A stretch of 64,000 nt of DNA, taken from Butyrivibrio sp. VCD2006. Its GTDB lineage: Bacteria; Bacillota; Clostridia; Lachnospirales; Lachnospiraceae. The DNA is taken from positions 124,001-188,000 of the forward strand of contig NZ_AUIX01000008.1 of the NCBI RefSeq assembly GCF_000423925.1, in the 5' to 3' direction. This document shows, in pieces, positions 17,849 to 26,334 of this stretch (the stretch's first letter is position 1; each line of letters begins with the position of its first letter). The position numbers were made by a program, and so were the translations under genes. The notes beneath the pieces were generated by a model. The model made no database searches. It saw only the letters and a program-made list of their open reading frames with translations, and had not been told where the DNA came from.

Positions 17849-19843
17849 TTGATCTTAAATTGTCATGATCTTTCAAAATCCTTTGACGGCAAGGATGTTT
17901 TGAAGGGAGTATCTTTTCATATTGAGGATAATGAGAAGGCAGCGATTGTTGGTATAAACGGTGCCGGTAAGACTACGCTTATAAGAATGATCATAGGTGA
18001 GCTTACTCCTGATAGTGGAACCGTTACATTTTCAAAAGAGACAACATTCGGTTATCTTGCTCAGAACCAGAATATCGACAGCGCTCACAGCATCTATGAA
18101 GAACTAAGGGAGATGAAAAGAGATGTAATCGATCTTGAGACTGACATAAGAGCTGCTGAAGCGCAGATGGATATTTTGCGCGGTGAGGAACTTGATAAGC
18201 TCATGGAGCGATACGCTCAGATGAACCATGAATTTCAGCTTAAAAACGGTTATGCATGGGAGAGTGAGGTTATCGGCGTTGCTAAGGGACTCGGCTTTTC
18301 TGAAGAGGAGTTTGATAAGAAGATATCTACTCTTTCAGGAGGTCAGAAGACAAGAGTTGCTCTTGGTAAACTCCTTTTGCAAAGCCCTGATCTCATCATT
18401 CTGGACGAGCCTACAAACCACCTTGATATGAACTCAATCAGATGGCTTGAGGGTTACCTTATGAACTATAAGGGAGCGGTGCTTATCGTATCCCATGACA
18501 GATACTTCCTTGATCGCATTGCTCAGAAGATTATTGAAATCGATCAGACAAATGCTGATGTTTATCTTGGCAACTATACTGCCTATGCAAAAAAGCGTGA
18601 GCAGATAAGGGCTGCCAAGCTAAAGGCATATTTAAACCAACAGGCTGAGATAAAGCATCAGGAAGAGGTAATAGATAAGCTTAAGCAGTTTAACAGAGAA
18701 AAGAGCATTAAGCGTGCTGAGAGCAGAGAGAAGATGCTTGATAAGATCGAGCGTCTTGAGAAGCCTTCGGAAGTAAGAGACGACATGCGAATCACATTAA
18801 AGCCTAATTGTGTAAGCGGCAATGATGTAATGCATGTTGACAGGATTGCCAAGTCATTTGGAAATGAACAGCTCTTTAAGGACATCTCTTTTGATATAAA
18901 AAGAGGAGAGAGAGTTGCTATCATCGGTGATAACGGAACAGGAAAAACCACCATGTTGAAAATAATCAACAACATGGAGACACTTGATGATGGAGAGATC
19001 ATCCTGGGAGTAAAGGTTCATGTAGGCTATTATGATCAGGAGCATCAGGTTCTGCACAATGAAAAGACATTGTTTGAAGAACTTTCCGATACATATCCTT
19101 CAATGAATAATACCGAGATCAGGAATACACTTGCGGCATTCCTGTTCACAGGAGATGACGTATTCAAACGAATAGGTGATCTGTCAGGTGGTGAAAAGGG
19201 AAGAGTTTCCCTTGCTAAGCTCATGCTTTCCGAAGCAAACTTCCTTATCCTTGATGAGCCTACAAACCACCTTGACATTACAAGTAAGGAAATTCTTGAG
19301 GATGCTCTTTGCGGCTATGAAGGAACTGTCCTTTATGTTAGCCATGACAGATATTTTATAAACAGAACAGCAACCAGAATACTTGATCTCACTCATGGAT
19401 CAATCGTGAATTACATTGGTAATTATGATTATTACATGGAACACTGTGAGGAACAGACAGCCAGAGCAATTGCTGAAAAGGGAGATAATTCTTCCTTCGG
19501 AAGAGGCATTGAAATGAGTTCTTCCGATGCTACTTCAGGCGCAGGCTTTGGTAAGCTTGCTTCAAAAACCGGAGCATCTGACAGTGATTCAGGCTCAGGA
19601 GCAGCCGATTGGAAAGCTCAAAAAGAGGAAGCTGCAAGAAAGCGTAAGCAGGAAGCTGCTCTTAAAAAGTGCGAGGATGAAATTGCAAAGCTTGAGGAGC
19701 GAAACGATAAGATAAACGAAGAATTATCAGATCCTGAGGTCGCAACAGATCTAACGAAGGTTCGCAAGCTATCCGACGAACTCTCAGCCAATGAATCCCG
19801 CCTTGCAGAGCTCTATGATGAGTGGGAAACTCTTAGTGAGTGA
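17849..19843 (+). CDS. ABC-F family ATPase (ribosome-associated, non-transport)
   Basis: Two ABC ATPase domains on one chain and no transmembrane segments define ABC-F, whose characterised members act on the ribosome. Walker A motifs GINGAGKTT and GDNGTGKTT, signatures LSGGQKTR and LSGGEKGR, and two LDEPTNHLD Walker B/D-loop motifs are all intact. A charged linker joins the domains, and a C-terminal coiled coil ends the 664-residue protein. The start appears to be a rare TTG at 17849, giving MILNCHDLSKSF, which matches the usual ABC-F N-terminus. AAAGG lies about 12 bases upstream. Antibiotic resistance cannot be inferred; a housekeeping translation factor is more likely. Confidence 0.93.
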   Translation: MILNCHDLSKSFDGKDVLKGVSFHIEDNEKAAIVGINGAGKTTLIRMIIGELTPDSGTVTFSKETTFGYLAQNQNIDSAHSIYEELREMKRDVIDLETDIRAAEAQMDILRGEELDKLMERYAQMNHEFQLKNGYAWESEVIGVAKGLGFSEEEFDKKISTLSGGQKTRVALGKLLLQSPDLIILDEPTNHLDMNSIRWLEGYLMNYKGAVLIVSHDRYFLDRIAQKIIEIDQTNADVYLGNYTAYAKKREQIRAAKLKAYLNQQAEIKHQEEVIDKLKQFNREKSIKRAESREKMLDKIERLEKPSEVRDDMRITLKPNCVSGNDVMHVDRIAKSFGNEQLFKDISFDIKRGERVAIIGDNGTGKTTMLKIINNMETLDDGEIILGVKVHVGYYDQEHQVLHNEKTLFEELSDTYPSMNNTEIRNTLAAFLFTGDDVFKRIGDLSGGEKGRVSLAKLMLSEANFLILDEPTNHLDITSKEILEDALCGYEGTVLYVSHDRYFINRTATRILDLTHGSIVNYIGNYDYYMEHCEEQTARAIAEKGDNSSFGRGIEMSSSDATSGAGFGKLASKTGASDSDSGSGAADWKAQKEEAARKRKQEAALKKCEDEIAKLEERNDKINEELSDPEVATDLTKVRKLSDELSANESRLAELYDEWETLSE

Positions 19844-19863
19844 TACAGTAATATAAGAATAAC

Positions 19864-20103
19864 AATCCTCTGCCTTCTCTTTATTGGAGAAGAGATAAAT
19901 CCTCTGACTTCTCCTTGTAGGAGAAAGGGATAAATCCTCTGACTTCTCCTTGTAGGAGAAAGGGATAAATCCTCTGACTTCTCCTTATAGGAGAAAGGAT
20001 AAATCCTCTGACTTCTCCTTAAAGGAGAGGGGAAAAATCCTCTGACTTCTCCTTAAAGGAGAGGGGAAAAATCCTCTGACTTCTCCTTAAAGGAGAAGGG
20101 ATA
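19864..20103. repeat. Tandem array of seven 34-35-base hairpin repeats
   Basis: Seven head-to-tail units start at 19864, 19898, 19933, 19968, 20002, 20036 and 20070. Each opens with AATCCTCTG and carries a small hairpin (TTCTCCT pairing with AGGAGAA or a close variant). Unit lengths are 34 or 35 bases. The array begins about 20 bases after the ABC-F gene stops and runs directly into a two-hairpin element (20104-20157) whose first half resembles the unit. The units are contiguous, with no unique spacers and no cas genes, so this is not a CRISPR array. It looks like local amplification of the first half of a REP-like element. Confidence 0.9.
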
Positions 20104-20157
20104 AATCCTTTGCCTTCTCCCTTAGGGAGAAGGTGGCACGAAGTGCCGGATGAGGGG
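20104..20157. repeat. REP-like two-hairpin element, copy 1
   Basis: The first hairpin is CCTTCTCCC (20113-20121), loop TTA, GGGAGAAGG (20125-20133). One T later comes the second, GGCAC (20135-20139), loop GAA, GTGCC (20143-20147). Then GGATGAGGG (20148-20156). The same arrangement recurs at 37593-37634. Elements of this general look are, to my recollection, widespread as short intergenic palindromic repeats in bacteria. No transposase of the RAYT type is in the window. Confidence 0.85.
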
Positions 20158-20167
20158 AATAAAAACA

Positions 20168-20215
20168 GCCCCGGGTATATATGCATACAACATATATACC
20201 CGGGGCGTCCTTTTT
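20168..20215. terminator. Bidirectional Rho-independent terminator
   Basis: A perfect 16-pair stem (20168-20183 with 20191-20206) with a seven-base loop is followed by TCCTTTTT on the + strand. On the - strand the stem is followed by TGTTTTTATT. It serves the ABC-F gene and the convergent small gene at 20234-20569. Confidence 0.93.
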
Positions 20216-20233
20216 CATATCGGGCTATTATCA

Positions 20234-20569
20234 TCATGCAAACGCGTCGAAAGAGCTACCTGCTTGACCATATGAATATCCTGTCATATCTCTTCCATAG
20301 CCTACCGTAGTATTGCCAAATTTAGATGCAATCTGGTTATACTGCTGACTTACCTTCAAAGATTCCTCTTTGCCATCAGTAGAGGCTACTTCGCCAACCT
20401 TAACTTCCTGTGCATTAGGATAAACAACTGGGGCAACGGTAGAAATATCACCAACTGCCTTGTGCTTATCATATACGTCGGAAACAGGTGCCTGATTGGA
20501 CAAGGTATAATTCATAGGTTTGGTCTGGTACATACTATATGCACCTAAACCGTCAATTGACATTCCCAT
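20234..20569 (-). CDS. Small hypothetical protein of 111 residues
   Basis: I do not recognise this family. It is hydrophilic, with no signal peptide or membrane segment, and rich in Ser, Tyr, Gly and Val. A possible helical stretch (EESLKVSQQYNQIASKF) precedes a Gly/Tyr-rich C-terminus. The start at 20569 (MGMSIDG) has an excellent GGAAGTGGAG site seven bases upstream; the frame extends further only to a TTG at 20590. A TATAAT -10 box on the same strand lies at 20620-20615. Clear expression signals and a good terminator argue that it is real, although it is alone on the - strand. It is convergent with the ABC-F gene and divergent from rex. Confidence 0.75.
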   Translation of the reverse strand: MGMSIDGLGAYSMYQTKPMNYTLSNQAPVSDVYDKHKAVGDISTVAPVVYPNAQEVKVGEVASTDGKEESLKVSQQYNQIASKFGNTTVGYGRDMTGYSYGQAGSSFDAFA

Positions 20570-20626
20570 ATTTTCAATCTCCACTTCCAAAAAACTACAT
20601 ACGAAGCTAGGGTCATTATAGTATGC

Positions 20627-20890
20627 AATTCGAAATTATCTATAAAATACTTATTAAAGAAATAGTAAATATGCAGTTTATTAAAAGTTAATTTCATTAG
20701 AAAATATCTGAATTGAAACATATTTTCAAATGAATTTTACATATCTGAGGAAAAGTATCAGGTATTAACAGAGATAAGTAAGGTCTTCTCTGATAAGGGC
20801 TGTTTTCTTATGCAAAAAATCAGCAACGCAGCTCTCATAATTCGAAACTATTCATAAAATCCTTATTAAAGAAATTGTAAATGCAATTTA
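20627..20890. repeat. Imperfect direct repeat of about 52 bases flanking the rex upstream region
   Basis: Copy 1 (20627-20680) and copy 2 (20839-20890) share AATTCGAAA, a TATAAAAT/CATAAAAT block, CTTATTAAAGAAAT and GTAAAT, about 45 of 52 positions, 212 bases apart in the same orientation. Copy 1 adjoins the divergent small gene's promoter and copy 2 the rex promoter. This suggests a duplicated control region. The rest of the roughly 400-base gap (20591-20989) is AT-rich with no gene. Confidence 0.7.
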
Positions 20891-20893
20891 CAA
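20875..20893. promoter_or_regulatory. rex: Operator-like inverted repeat, possibly a Rex site
   Basis: TTGTAAATGCAATTTACAA is an inverted repeat (eight-base arms, three-base centre) ending two bases before the rex -35 box. Rex operators in Clostridia are typically TTGTTAA-N4-TTAACAA. This site has the right TTGT/ACAA ends but is one base longer. Autoregulation of rex is therefore plausible but unproven. The equivalent place in direct-repeat copy 1 is degenerate. Confidence 0.45.
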
Positions 20894-20895
20894 GA

Positions 20896-20923
20896 TTGAC
20901 GAAAATTTAACAGATAGTATAAT
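20896..20923 (+). promoter_or_regulatory. Sigma-A promoter of rex
   Basis: TTGACG (20896-20901), a 16-base spacer and a perfect TATAAT (20918-20923), about 65 bases before the rex ATG. Confidence 0.75.
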
Positions 20924-20989
20924 TAAAATAGCCGAATTTAAAGAGCAGTATAATATAAACATAATTTATCGGCAAAGTATGGAGGATAT

Positions 20990-21640
20990 ATGGCGAGAAA
21001 AGAAATTTCGCAGGCTGTTATCAGTCGTTTGCCCCGCTATTTCAGATATTTAGGTGAGCTAAAGGATCGCGGAATAGACAGAGTTTCATCCCAGGAACTC
21101 AGTGACATCATGAAAGTCACAGCTTCTCAGATAAGACAGGACTTTAATAACTTTGGTGGTTTTGGACAACAGGGATATGGCTACAATGTTGAGTATTTAT
21201 ATGATGAGATAGGCAAGATACTTGGTCTCGGAAGAGAGCATACACTTATCATCATTGGTGCAGGTCATCTTGGACAGGCACTTTCCGGTTACAATAATTT
21301 CTTTAACAGAGGATTTATCTTTAAAGGTGCATTTGATTTAAATGAAGAACTCCATGGCAAGAAAATACGAGATATAGAGATAAGGCCTGTGGAAGAGATA
21401 GAGCAGTTTGTCAGAGATAATAAGATTGAAATAGCAGTCCTCACAATTCCGAAGGATCAGGCTGTTCCCATGGCTGACAAGCTTGTAAAGTGCGGAATAA
21501 AGGCTATATGGAACTTTGCACATGTGGATTTGGAGGTTCCTGATTATGTTCAGGTTGAAAATGTTCATTTGTCCGATTCACTTATGAAGCTCTCATATAG
21601 CATTGACAGATACGAGAAATCCCATAGTTCCAGGAAGTAA
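20990..21640 (+). CDS. rex: Redox-sensing transcriptional repressor Rex
   Basis: Rex represses fermentation and energy genes and leaves DNA when NADH is high relative to NAD+. The 216-residue protein has the N-terminal winged helix (SRLPRYFRYL, then SSQELSDIMKVTASQIRQDFNNFGGFGQQGYGY) and a Rossmann NAD(H)-binding domain with GAGHLGQAL. The C-terminal helix used for dimer swapping is present. GGAGG precedes the ATG. The genes that follow closely include the NAD(P)HX repair enzyme, so NADH sensing and NADH repair appear linked in one operon. A possible own operator lies upstream at 20875-20893. Confidence 0.97.
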   Translation: MARKEISQAVISRLPRYFRYLGELKDRGIDRVSSQELSDIMKVTASQIRQDFNNFGGFGQQGYGYNVEYLYDEIGKILGLGREHTLIIIGAGHLGQALSGYNNFFNRGFIFKGAFDLNEELHGKKIRDIEIRPVEEIEQFVRDNKIEIAVLTIPKDQAVPMADKLVKCGIKAIWNFAHVDLEVPDYVQVENVHLSDSLMKLSYSIDRYEKSHSSRK

Positions 21641-21670
21641 TGATGTTTTAACCCTAAAGAGGATGCCAAT

Positions 21671-22354
21671 ATGGCTAAGGATAATTATTCTGATGCTCTC
21701 GTTGGAAAGGACATACCCATACTTTCCAAAGATTCAAAATGGCAACAGCTATTTTTACTAAGCCCCAAGACAGAAAAGATAAAAGAGCTTGAGGCTGAGC
21801 TTAATGCGCTTGTTGGTAAACAGGAAAAAACCAGAGAGAAAATAAAGGATATAAAAAGACTTAAGAAAAAGCTTCTTGGCGAAATAGTTGTTTTGAGGGA
21901 CGATGCTGACAAAAGCCCCAAGCAGCGAAAGAAGATTGAAGCTGAGATAGATGATCATACCAGGCTTATCAAGGAATGCAATGAAAAAATTGAGGAGTGC
22001 GAGGACGAAATGTTAGGACTCCCCAGAGAAATCTATCAGACAGATATTCAGCTTATGGTTGAGACAATGAATATATTCTATAAGAGAATCCATGATAATT
22101 CTCTCGAGATTGATGCTATTGATGAGTGGGTATCCAAGGTCAGGGTACAGCTAAAGAAAAATATTATCCGTATGCAGGAAAAGGAGCTGGAGAATTTTAA
22201 TGTGTATTCATATATGCACAATATTTTCGGTCCCGAGGTCATAGATCTGTTTGACCTTAAGTACAATCCTGAAAGAAGACACCCTGTGATCAAGCCAGGT
22301 ATGAAGGAACATAATGGGATAATAATTGAAGATGAAAAATTCACAGATGATTGA
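21671..22354 (+). CDS. Coiled-coil protein of unknown function in the rex operon
   Basis: I do not recognise this 227-residue protein. Residues 35-115 are highly charged and heptad-like (long Lys/Glu-rich helices with LEAELNAL and IEAEIDDHTRL), so a coiled coil is likely. A second helical part with aromatic residues and a C-terminal tail follow. There is no signal peptide or membrane segment, so it should be cytosolic. GAGGATG precedes its ATG. Its last bases overlap the start of nnr, which implies translational coupling. Its location suggests a role near NAD(H) metabolism or cell-envelope synthesis, but nothing in the sequence fixes a function. Confidence 0.85.
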   Translation: MAKDNYSDALVGKDIPILSKDSKWQQLFLLSPKTEKIKELEAELNALVGKQEKTREKIKDIKRLKKKLLGEIVVLRDDADKSPKQRKKIEAEIDDHTRLIKECNEKIEECEDEMLGLPREIYQTDIQLMVETMNIFYKRIHDNSLEIDAIDEWVSKVRVQLKKNIIRMQEKELENFNVYSYMHNIFGPEVIDLFDLKYNPERRHPVIKPGMKEHNGIIIEDEKFTDD

Positions 22355-23972
22355 CAAGAATTCAAAATACGTTGTAAGCGCTGCCGAAATGAAGAGATGT
22401 GATGAAGCTACCATTTCCGAGTTTGGAGTTCCTCAGGATGTACTGATGGAGAGGGCGGCGCTTTCTATATGCAAATATGTAAAAAAGGCACTTCCTGAAG
22501 GCGGGAAAGTGCTTATTCTTGCCGGAAGCGGGAATAATGGCGGAGACGGCATAGCTGCTGCCAGACTTCTCTATCAGGATAAAATTGATGTTACCCTGGT
22601 ACTGGTTAATCACAGCATTAGCGATAAAGCTTCCAGCACAAAAAGATCAAAGGCCTGCAGCAATCAGCTTAAGATAGCGCTTTCCTATGGAATAGATGTT
22701 GTCGACTTTGACAGTGCAACTCTTAGCACGCAGATAAAAAAGAGCGACGTCATAGTTGATGCCATGCTGGGAATAGGCTGCACAAGGGATCTTTCCGGTG
22801 ATTATATGTCGGCGGTATGGGAGATAAATTACTCAAGAGAAGATTATGATGGAAAATTCCCCCATGTGATCGCAGCCGATATCCCCACCGGAATTAACAC
22901 GGATACAGGACAGGTTCACGGTAATGCCATAAGGGCCGATGAGACCGTTACCTTCGGCTTTTTGAAGATGGGACTTGTTTTCTATCCCGGAGCTGCACAT
23001 GCAGGTGAGATACATATTGTTAATGTCGGAATAACTGAGGATGGATTCTTAGGAGATTTCCCTAAGTTTAAATATGTCGATATCCCCGAAAAAAATGAAA
23101 TACCAAGAAAACTCTTACCCCCAAGAAATCCTGCAGGCAACAAGGGATCTTTTGGTAAAGTCCTGATTGCGGCCGGAAGCAGAAAGATCAGCGGGGCTTG
23201 TATTATGGCGTCCGAGAGCTGCATAAGAAGCGGTGCAGGAATGGTGAAGGTTTTCACTGAAGAGGCCAATTTGTCAGCGATTCAGACACTTCTTCCGGAA
23301 GCTATGACGGAGGTTTATCGCGAGGATGGAATGGAACCCCGAAATAGTGAGGATTTTAAGAAGAATACCGAGAACCTCTTAAAATCAATTGAATGGGCTG
23401 ATGCAATTGTATGTGGCCCCGGACTTGGAAAAGGTAACTCCGGCATACAGATCATGAGAATAATTCTGAAAAATGCCAAAATACCGTTGATTCTTGATGC
23501 GGATGCACTCAACATAATCTCCGAGAACAAGGAAATACGAGAGCTTGTGGTTGAGTATGAAGCAGACATTATCATGACCCCTCACCTTGCTGAGTTTTCC
23601 AGATTGGCGGGAAGAGACATACATGATTGCAGAGCCTGCATAATGGATGAAACCGCAAGGCTTGCAAAAGAATTTCATGCTAGTATTATATGTAAAGATG
23701 CTAGAAGTGTTATTTCAGATGGAACCGGAAATTATATCAACATAAGCGGCAATGACGGAATGGCTACAGCGGGAAGCGGAGATGTACTTGCAGGACTTCT
23801 TGGTGCGCTTGTTCTTTCAGGATATTCCAATGTATTAGAGGCTGCTGTTGTGGGGGCCTACCTTCACGGCGTGGCCGGAGATATGGCTGCTGTTAAGAAT
23901 GGCAGACAGGGAATGACTGCCAGAGATATTTCGGGAAGCCTTAGAGAGATATTTTCAGGAAACATCGGATGA
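22332..23972 (+). CDS. nnr: Bifunctional NAD(P)H-hydrate repair enzyme (epimerase and ADP/ATP-dependent dehydratase)
   Basis: It restores damaged, hydrated NADH and NADPH. The N-terminal half is the epimerase domain (YjeF_N) with the nucleotide-binding GSGNNGGDG near residue 64. The C-terminal half is a ribokinase-like dehydratase (YjeF_C) with NPAGNKGSFGKVLI and the ATP-site NDGMATAGSGDVLAG. Total length is the standard for the fused form. The start is not certain: ATG at 22332 (MKNSQMIDK) overlaps the preceding gene by 23 bases, and ATG at 22347 overlaps its stop codon. An in-frame TTG at 22326 is less likely. The gene sits in the rex cluster and is followed by alr. Confidence 0.95.
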   Translation: MKNSQMIDKNSKYVVSAAEMKRCDEATISEFGVPQDVLMERAALSICKYVKKALPEGGKVLILAGSGNNGGDGIAAARLLYQDKIDVTLVLVNHSISDKASSTKRSKACSNQLKIALSYGIDVVDFDSATLSTQIKKSDVIVDAMLGIGCTRDLSGDYMSAVWEINYSREDYDGKFPHVIAADIPTGINTDTGQVHGNAIRADETVTFGFLKMGLVFYPGAAHAGEIHIVNVGITEDGFLGDFPKFKYVDIPEKNEIPRKLLPPRNPAGNKGSFGKVLIAAGSRKISGACIMASESCIRSGAGMVKVFTEEANLSAIQTLLPEAMTEVYREDGMEPRNSEDFKKNTENLLKSIEWADAIVCGPGLGKGNSGIQIMRIILKNAKIPLILDADALNIISENKEIRELVVEYEADIIMTPHLAEFSRLAGRDIHDCRACIMDETARLAKEFHASIICKDARSVISDGTGNYINISGNDGMATAGSGDVLAGLLGALVLSGYSNVLEAAVVGAYLHGVAGDMAAVKNGRQGMTARDISGSLREIFSGNIG

Positions 23973-24039
23973 TGCTCATTTTTTAATAAAACAATCATGC
24001 TAAAACATAATACATAAAGAAATCAGAGGCGACACGGAA

Positions 24040-25245
24040 ATGCTTGAAGAATTTTCTAGAGTATATGCAAAAATAGACTTGGATGCGATTTCACACAATG
24101 TTGATTGCATGTACAACTCACTACCAAGAAACACAAAGATGCTCGCGGTTGTAAAAACCGATGGATATGGATATGGTGCGGTGCCAATAGCAAGGATGCT
24201 GCAAAACGATGTCTACATTTGGGGATTCGCAACTGCTACGGCGGAAGAAGCTTTTGAACTTAGAGAGGCCGGAGTCAGCAAGCCGATACTGGTACTCGGT
24301 TATACATTCCCCTATGCTTATGAGAGAATGCTTAGGGAAAATATACGACCTGCGGTATTTAGATATGATATGCTAAAACACCTCTCAGAGCGTGTTAAGA
24401 AGAGACGTGCACAGGGCGGTAAAGAGATATTTCACGTTCATATAGCTGTCGATTGTGGTATGAGCAGGATTGGCATAAGACCTGATGTTGATGGTGAAAA
24501 CTTTGTAAAAACAGTTCTCGCGACGGATGGGATTGAAGTTGAGGGGATTTTTACACATTTTGCAAGAGCAGATGAAGCAAATCTAAATGATGCTCATAGC
24601 AGATTAAATCAGTTTGATGAATTTGTTAAAAAGGTCGAGAAGGAAAATGACTATAAAATTCCTATAGTTCACTGCGCTAACAGTGCAAGCATTATTGATT
24701 TACCGGAAGCTCATATGGATATGGTCAGATGCGGCGTCACAATGTATGGAATGTGGCCCTCTGAGGAAGTGAGCAGAAACAAGATAGATATTAAACCTGC
24801 CTTGTCTATGTACAGCCATATATCTTACATAAAGGATATACCTGAGAACACACCGGTGAGCTATGGAGGGACCTTCGTATCCGACAGGAGAATGAGGGTT
24901 GCTACAATTCCGGTAGGATATGGAGACGGCTATCCAAGAAGCCTGTCAGGTGGTAAGGGCTATGTACTTATTCATGGTGAAAAGGCAAGGATTCTTGGAA
25001 GAATATGCATGGATCAGTTTATGGTCGACATATCAGGAATTCCCAATGCGAAGGAAGGGGATGAGGTTATTCTGATAGGAGAATCCGAAAAATCCTTCGG
25101 CGAAGGTGAGAGTGCCAAGATAACAGTGGAGGAACTAGGGGAGCTTAGTGGGAGATTCAATTATGAATTCACCTGTAATTTGAATCGCCGTGTTCCGAGG
25201 CTTTATGTAAAAGACGGTAAGATTCTGAAAGACTTTGAACTTTAA
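24040..25245 (+). CDS. alr: Alanine racemase
   Basis: It converts L-alanine to D-alanine for peptidoglycan, using pyridoxal phosphate. The PLP lysine lies in AVVKTDGYGYGA (about residue 39). The catalytic Tyr region VSYGGTF and the DCGMSRIG motif are intact, and the C-terminal domain contains GRICMDQFMVDIS. Length 401 is slightly above the usual 370-390. An nnr-alr order is common in Firmicutes. The start at 24040 is preceded by a weak GAGGCGA site. It is the last gene of the cluster and ends at a bidirectional terminator. Confidence 0.96.
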   Translation: MLEEFSRVYAKIDLDAISHNVDCMYNSLPRNTKMLAVVKTDGYGYGAVPIARMLQNDVYIWGFATATAEEAFELREAGVSKPILVLGYTFPYAYERMLRENIRPAVFRYDMLKHLSERVKKRRAQGGKEIFHVHIAVDCGMSRIGIRPDVDGENFVKTVLATDGIEVEGIFTHFARADEANLNDAHSRLNQFDEFVKKVEKENDYKIPIVHCANSASIIDLPEAHMDMVRCGVTMYGMWPSEEVSRNKIDIKPALSMYSHISYIKDIPENTPVSYGGTFVSDRRMRVATIPVGYGDGYPRSLSGGKGYVLIHGEKARILGRICMDQFMVDISGIPNAKEGDEVILIGESEKSFGEGESAKITVEELGELSGRFNYEFTCNLNRRVPRLYVKDGKILKDFEL

Positions 25246-25247
25246 AT

Positions 25248-25296
25248 AAAGCGGCTATGGAAAAGTGAAATCACTTATCCAAGCCGCTTTTTAATT
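25248..25296. terminator. Long bidirectional terminator between alr and the J-domain gene
   Basis: AAAGCGGCT (25248-25256) pairs with AGCCGCTTT (25282-25290). Two inner helices (TGGA/TCCA and AAGTGA/TCACTT) extend the stem. T-rich runs follow on both strands. The stop codon of the convergent gene (25275-25277) lies inside the stem. Confidence 0.9.
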
Positions 25297-26276
25297 TCGC
25301 TATACTGCATATTTATTTCCTGAAGGGCGGTAGTATCACCGTCCATATTATCAGGATGATAAAGCTTTACGAGAGATTTATATTTTCTGTTCGCGGATTC
25401 TAAAGAATTACAGCCGGCGAAAAAATCAAAGGATGGTGACGGATTGGCATTTTTAGAGCTTTGCCTGTTTTTATGCCTGTCCTCAGGCTCTTCATAGTAA
25501 TCATCATAGTAAAGATCAGATTCATCACTATACTCATCGTCTTCGTAGCTGTCATCTTCATAATCGTCGCCTTCATATTCGTACTGATCTTCAAAGTAAT
25601 CTTCATCGTATTCATCTTCATAGTGATCATCAACTGCATCTTCACTGTAGAATTCTTCTAATACACTTCTTTTACGGGAATGGGAGAAGGTATCATTTTC
25701 AAATTCTTCATGGTGCTTTTGAAGCCATTTGTCATAGCTTTTCTGATTGAGCTTTCTGCCGACAGTAGGAAATAATCTCCTGTATCGATTTTTAAGGATG
25801 TCAGTTGCCGTTTTTCTTGAAATAACACTGCCTATAAGATAGAAAAATAAATCAGCAAGAACAATTACTAAAAGGTATTTTCCGGAGTAGGCAAAGGTGC
25901 CGACGCCTATGAATACAATCGAAATCGGAACGGCCAGAATAAGAAGAATCATAAAGAGTATAAAATACATCAGTGTACCGCCATATTCCGAAAGAACGGA
26001 TAGGTAATCCCTTAATGTATCAACAATAATACCTCTGACACCTGTGGAATCAAAAGTAATTGGGAGCAGGGATGAAATGACATTTTCTCCGGCTATGACC
26101 TCAATTGTGAGCGATATAAACAAGAGGCTGTAGACGATTCCTGTAATGGGCAGTATAACAAGAAACAGACGAAAGAGTCTGAAAAGCTGCCTTAAGAAAA
26201 ACGCGATCATGTCAAATATGCTTTTTATAATCCAAATGAGTCCTCTCGTTAGGAACTCAAAAAATACTGATATCAT
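25275..26276 (-). CDS. Membrane protein with a C-terminal J domain
   Basis: Three or so hydrophobic segments (about residues 30-57, 97-125, 130-150) anchor the N-terminal half. Basic residues follow, then a striking acidic, tyrosine-rich linker near residues 200-265 made almost only of Asp, Glu, Tyr and Ser. The last 60 residues look like a J domain: an SLESANRKYKSLVKLYHPD helix with the HPD triad at about 307-309 and a following NMQYSEIKKRL helix. J domains stimulate the ATPase of DnaK-type chaperones, so this may recruit DnaK to the membrane. A J domain at the extreme C-terminus behind an acidic tether is not the classical DnaJ layout. No clear ribosome site precedes the first ATG. Confidence 0.75.
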   Translation of the reverse strand: MISVFFEFLTRGLIWIIKSIFDMIAFFLRQLFRLFRLFLVILPITGIVYSLLFISLTIEVIAGENVISSLLPITFDSTGVRGIIVDTLRDYLSVLSEYGGTLMYFILFMILLILAVPISIVFIGVGTFAYSGKYLLVIVLADLFFYLIGSVISRKTATDILKNRYRRLFPTVGRKLNQKSYDKWLQKHHEEFENDTFSHSRKRSVLEEFYSEDAVDDHYEDEYDEDYFEDQYEYEGDDYEDDSYEDDEYSDESDLYYDDYYEEPEDRHKNRQSSKNANPSPSFDFFAGCNSLESANRKYKSLVKLYHPDNMDGDTTALQEINMQYSEIKKRLG

Positions 26277-26334
26277 GTTAATATTTTACTTTAACGAAAA
26301 AACGATGACAAGGGGTGACGAAATTCCCGTTTTC

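Noticed and set aside
19864..20157. Possible CRISPR array
   Set aside because: Units are contiguous without unique spacers and there are no cas genes in the window.
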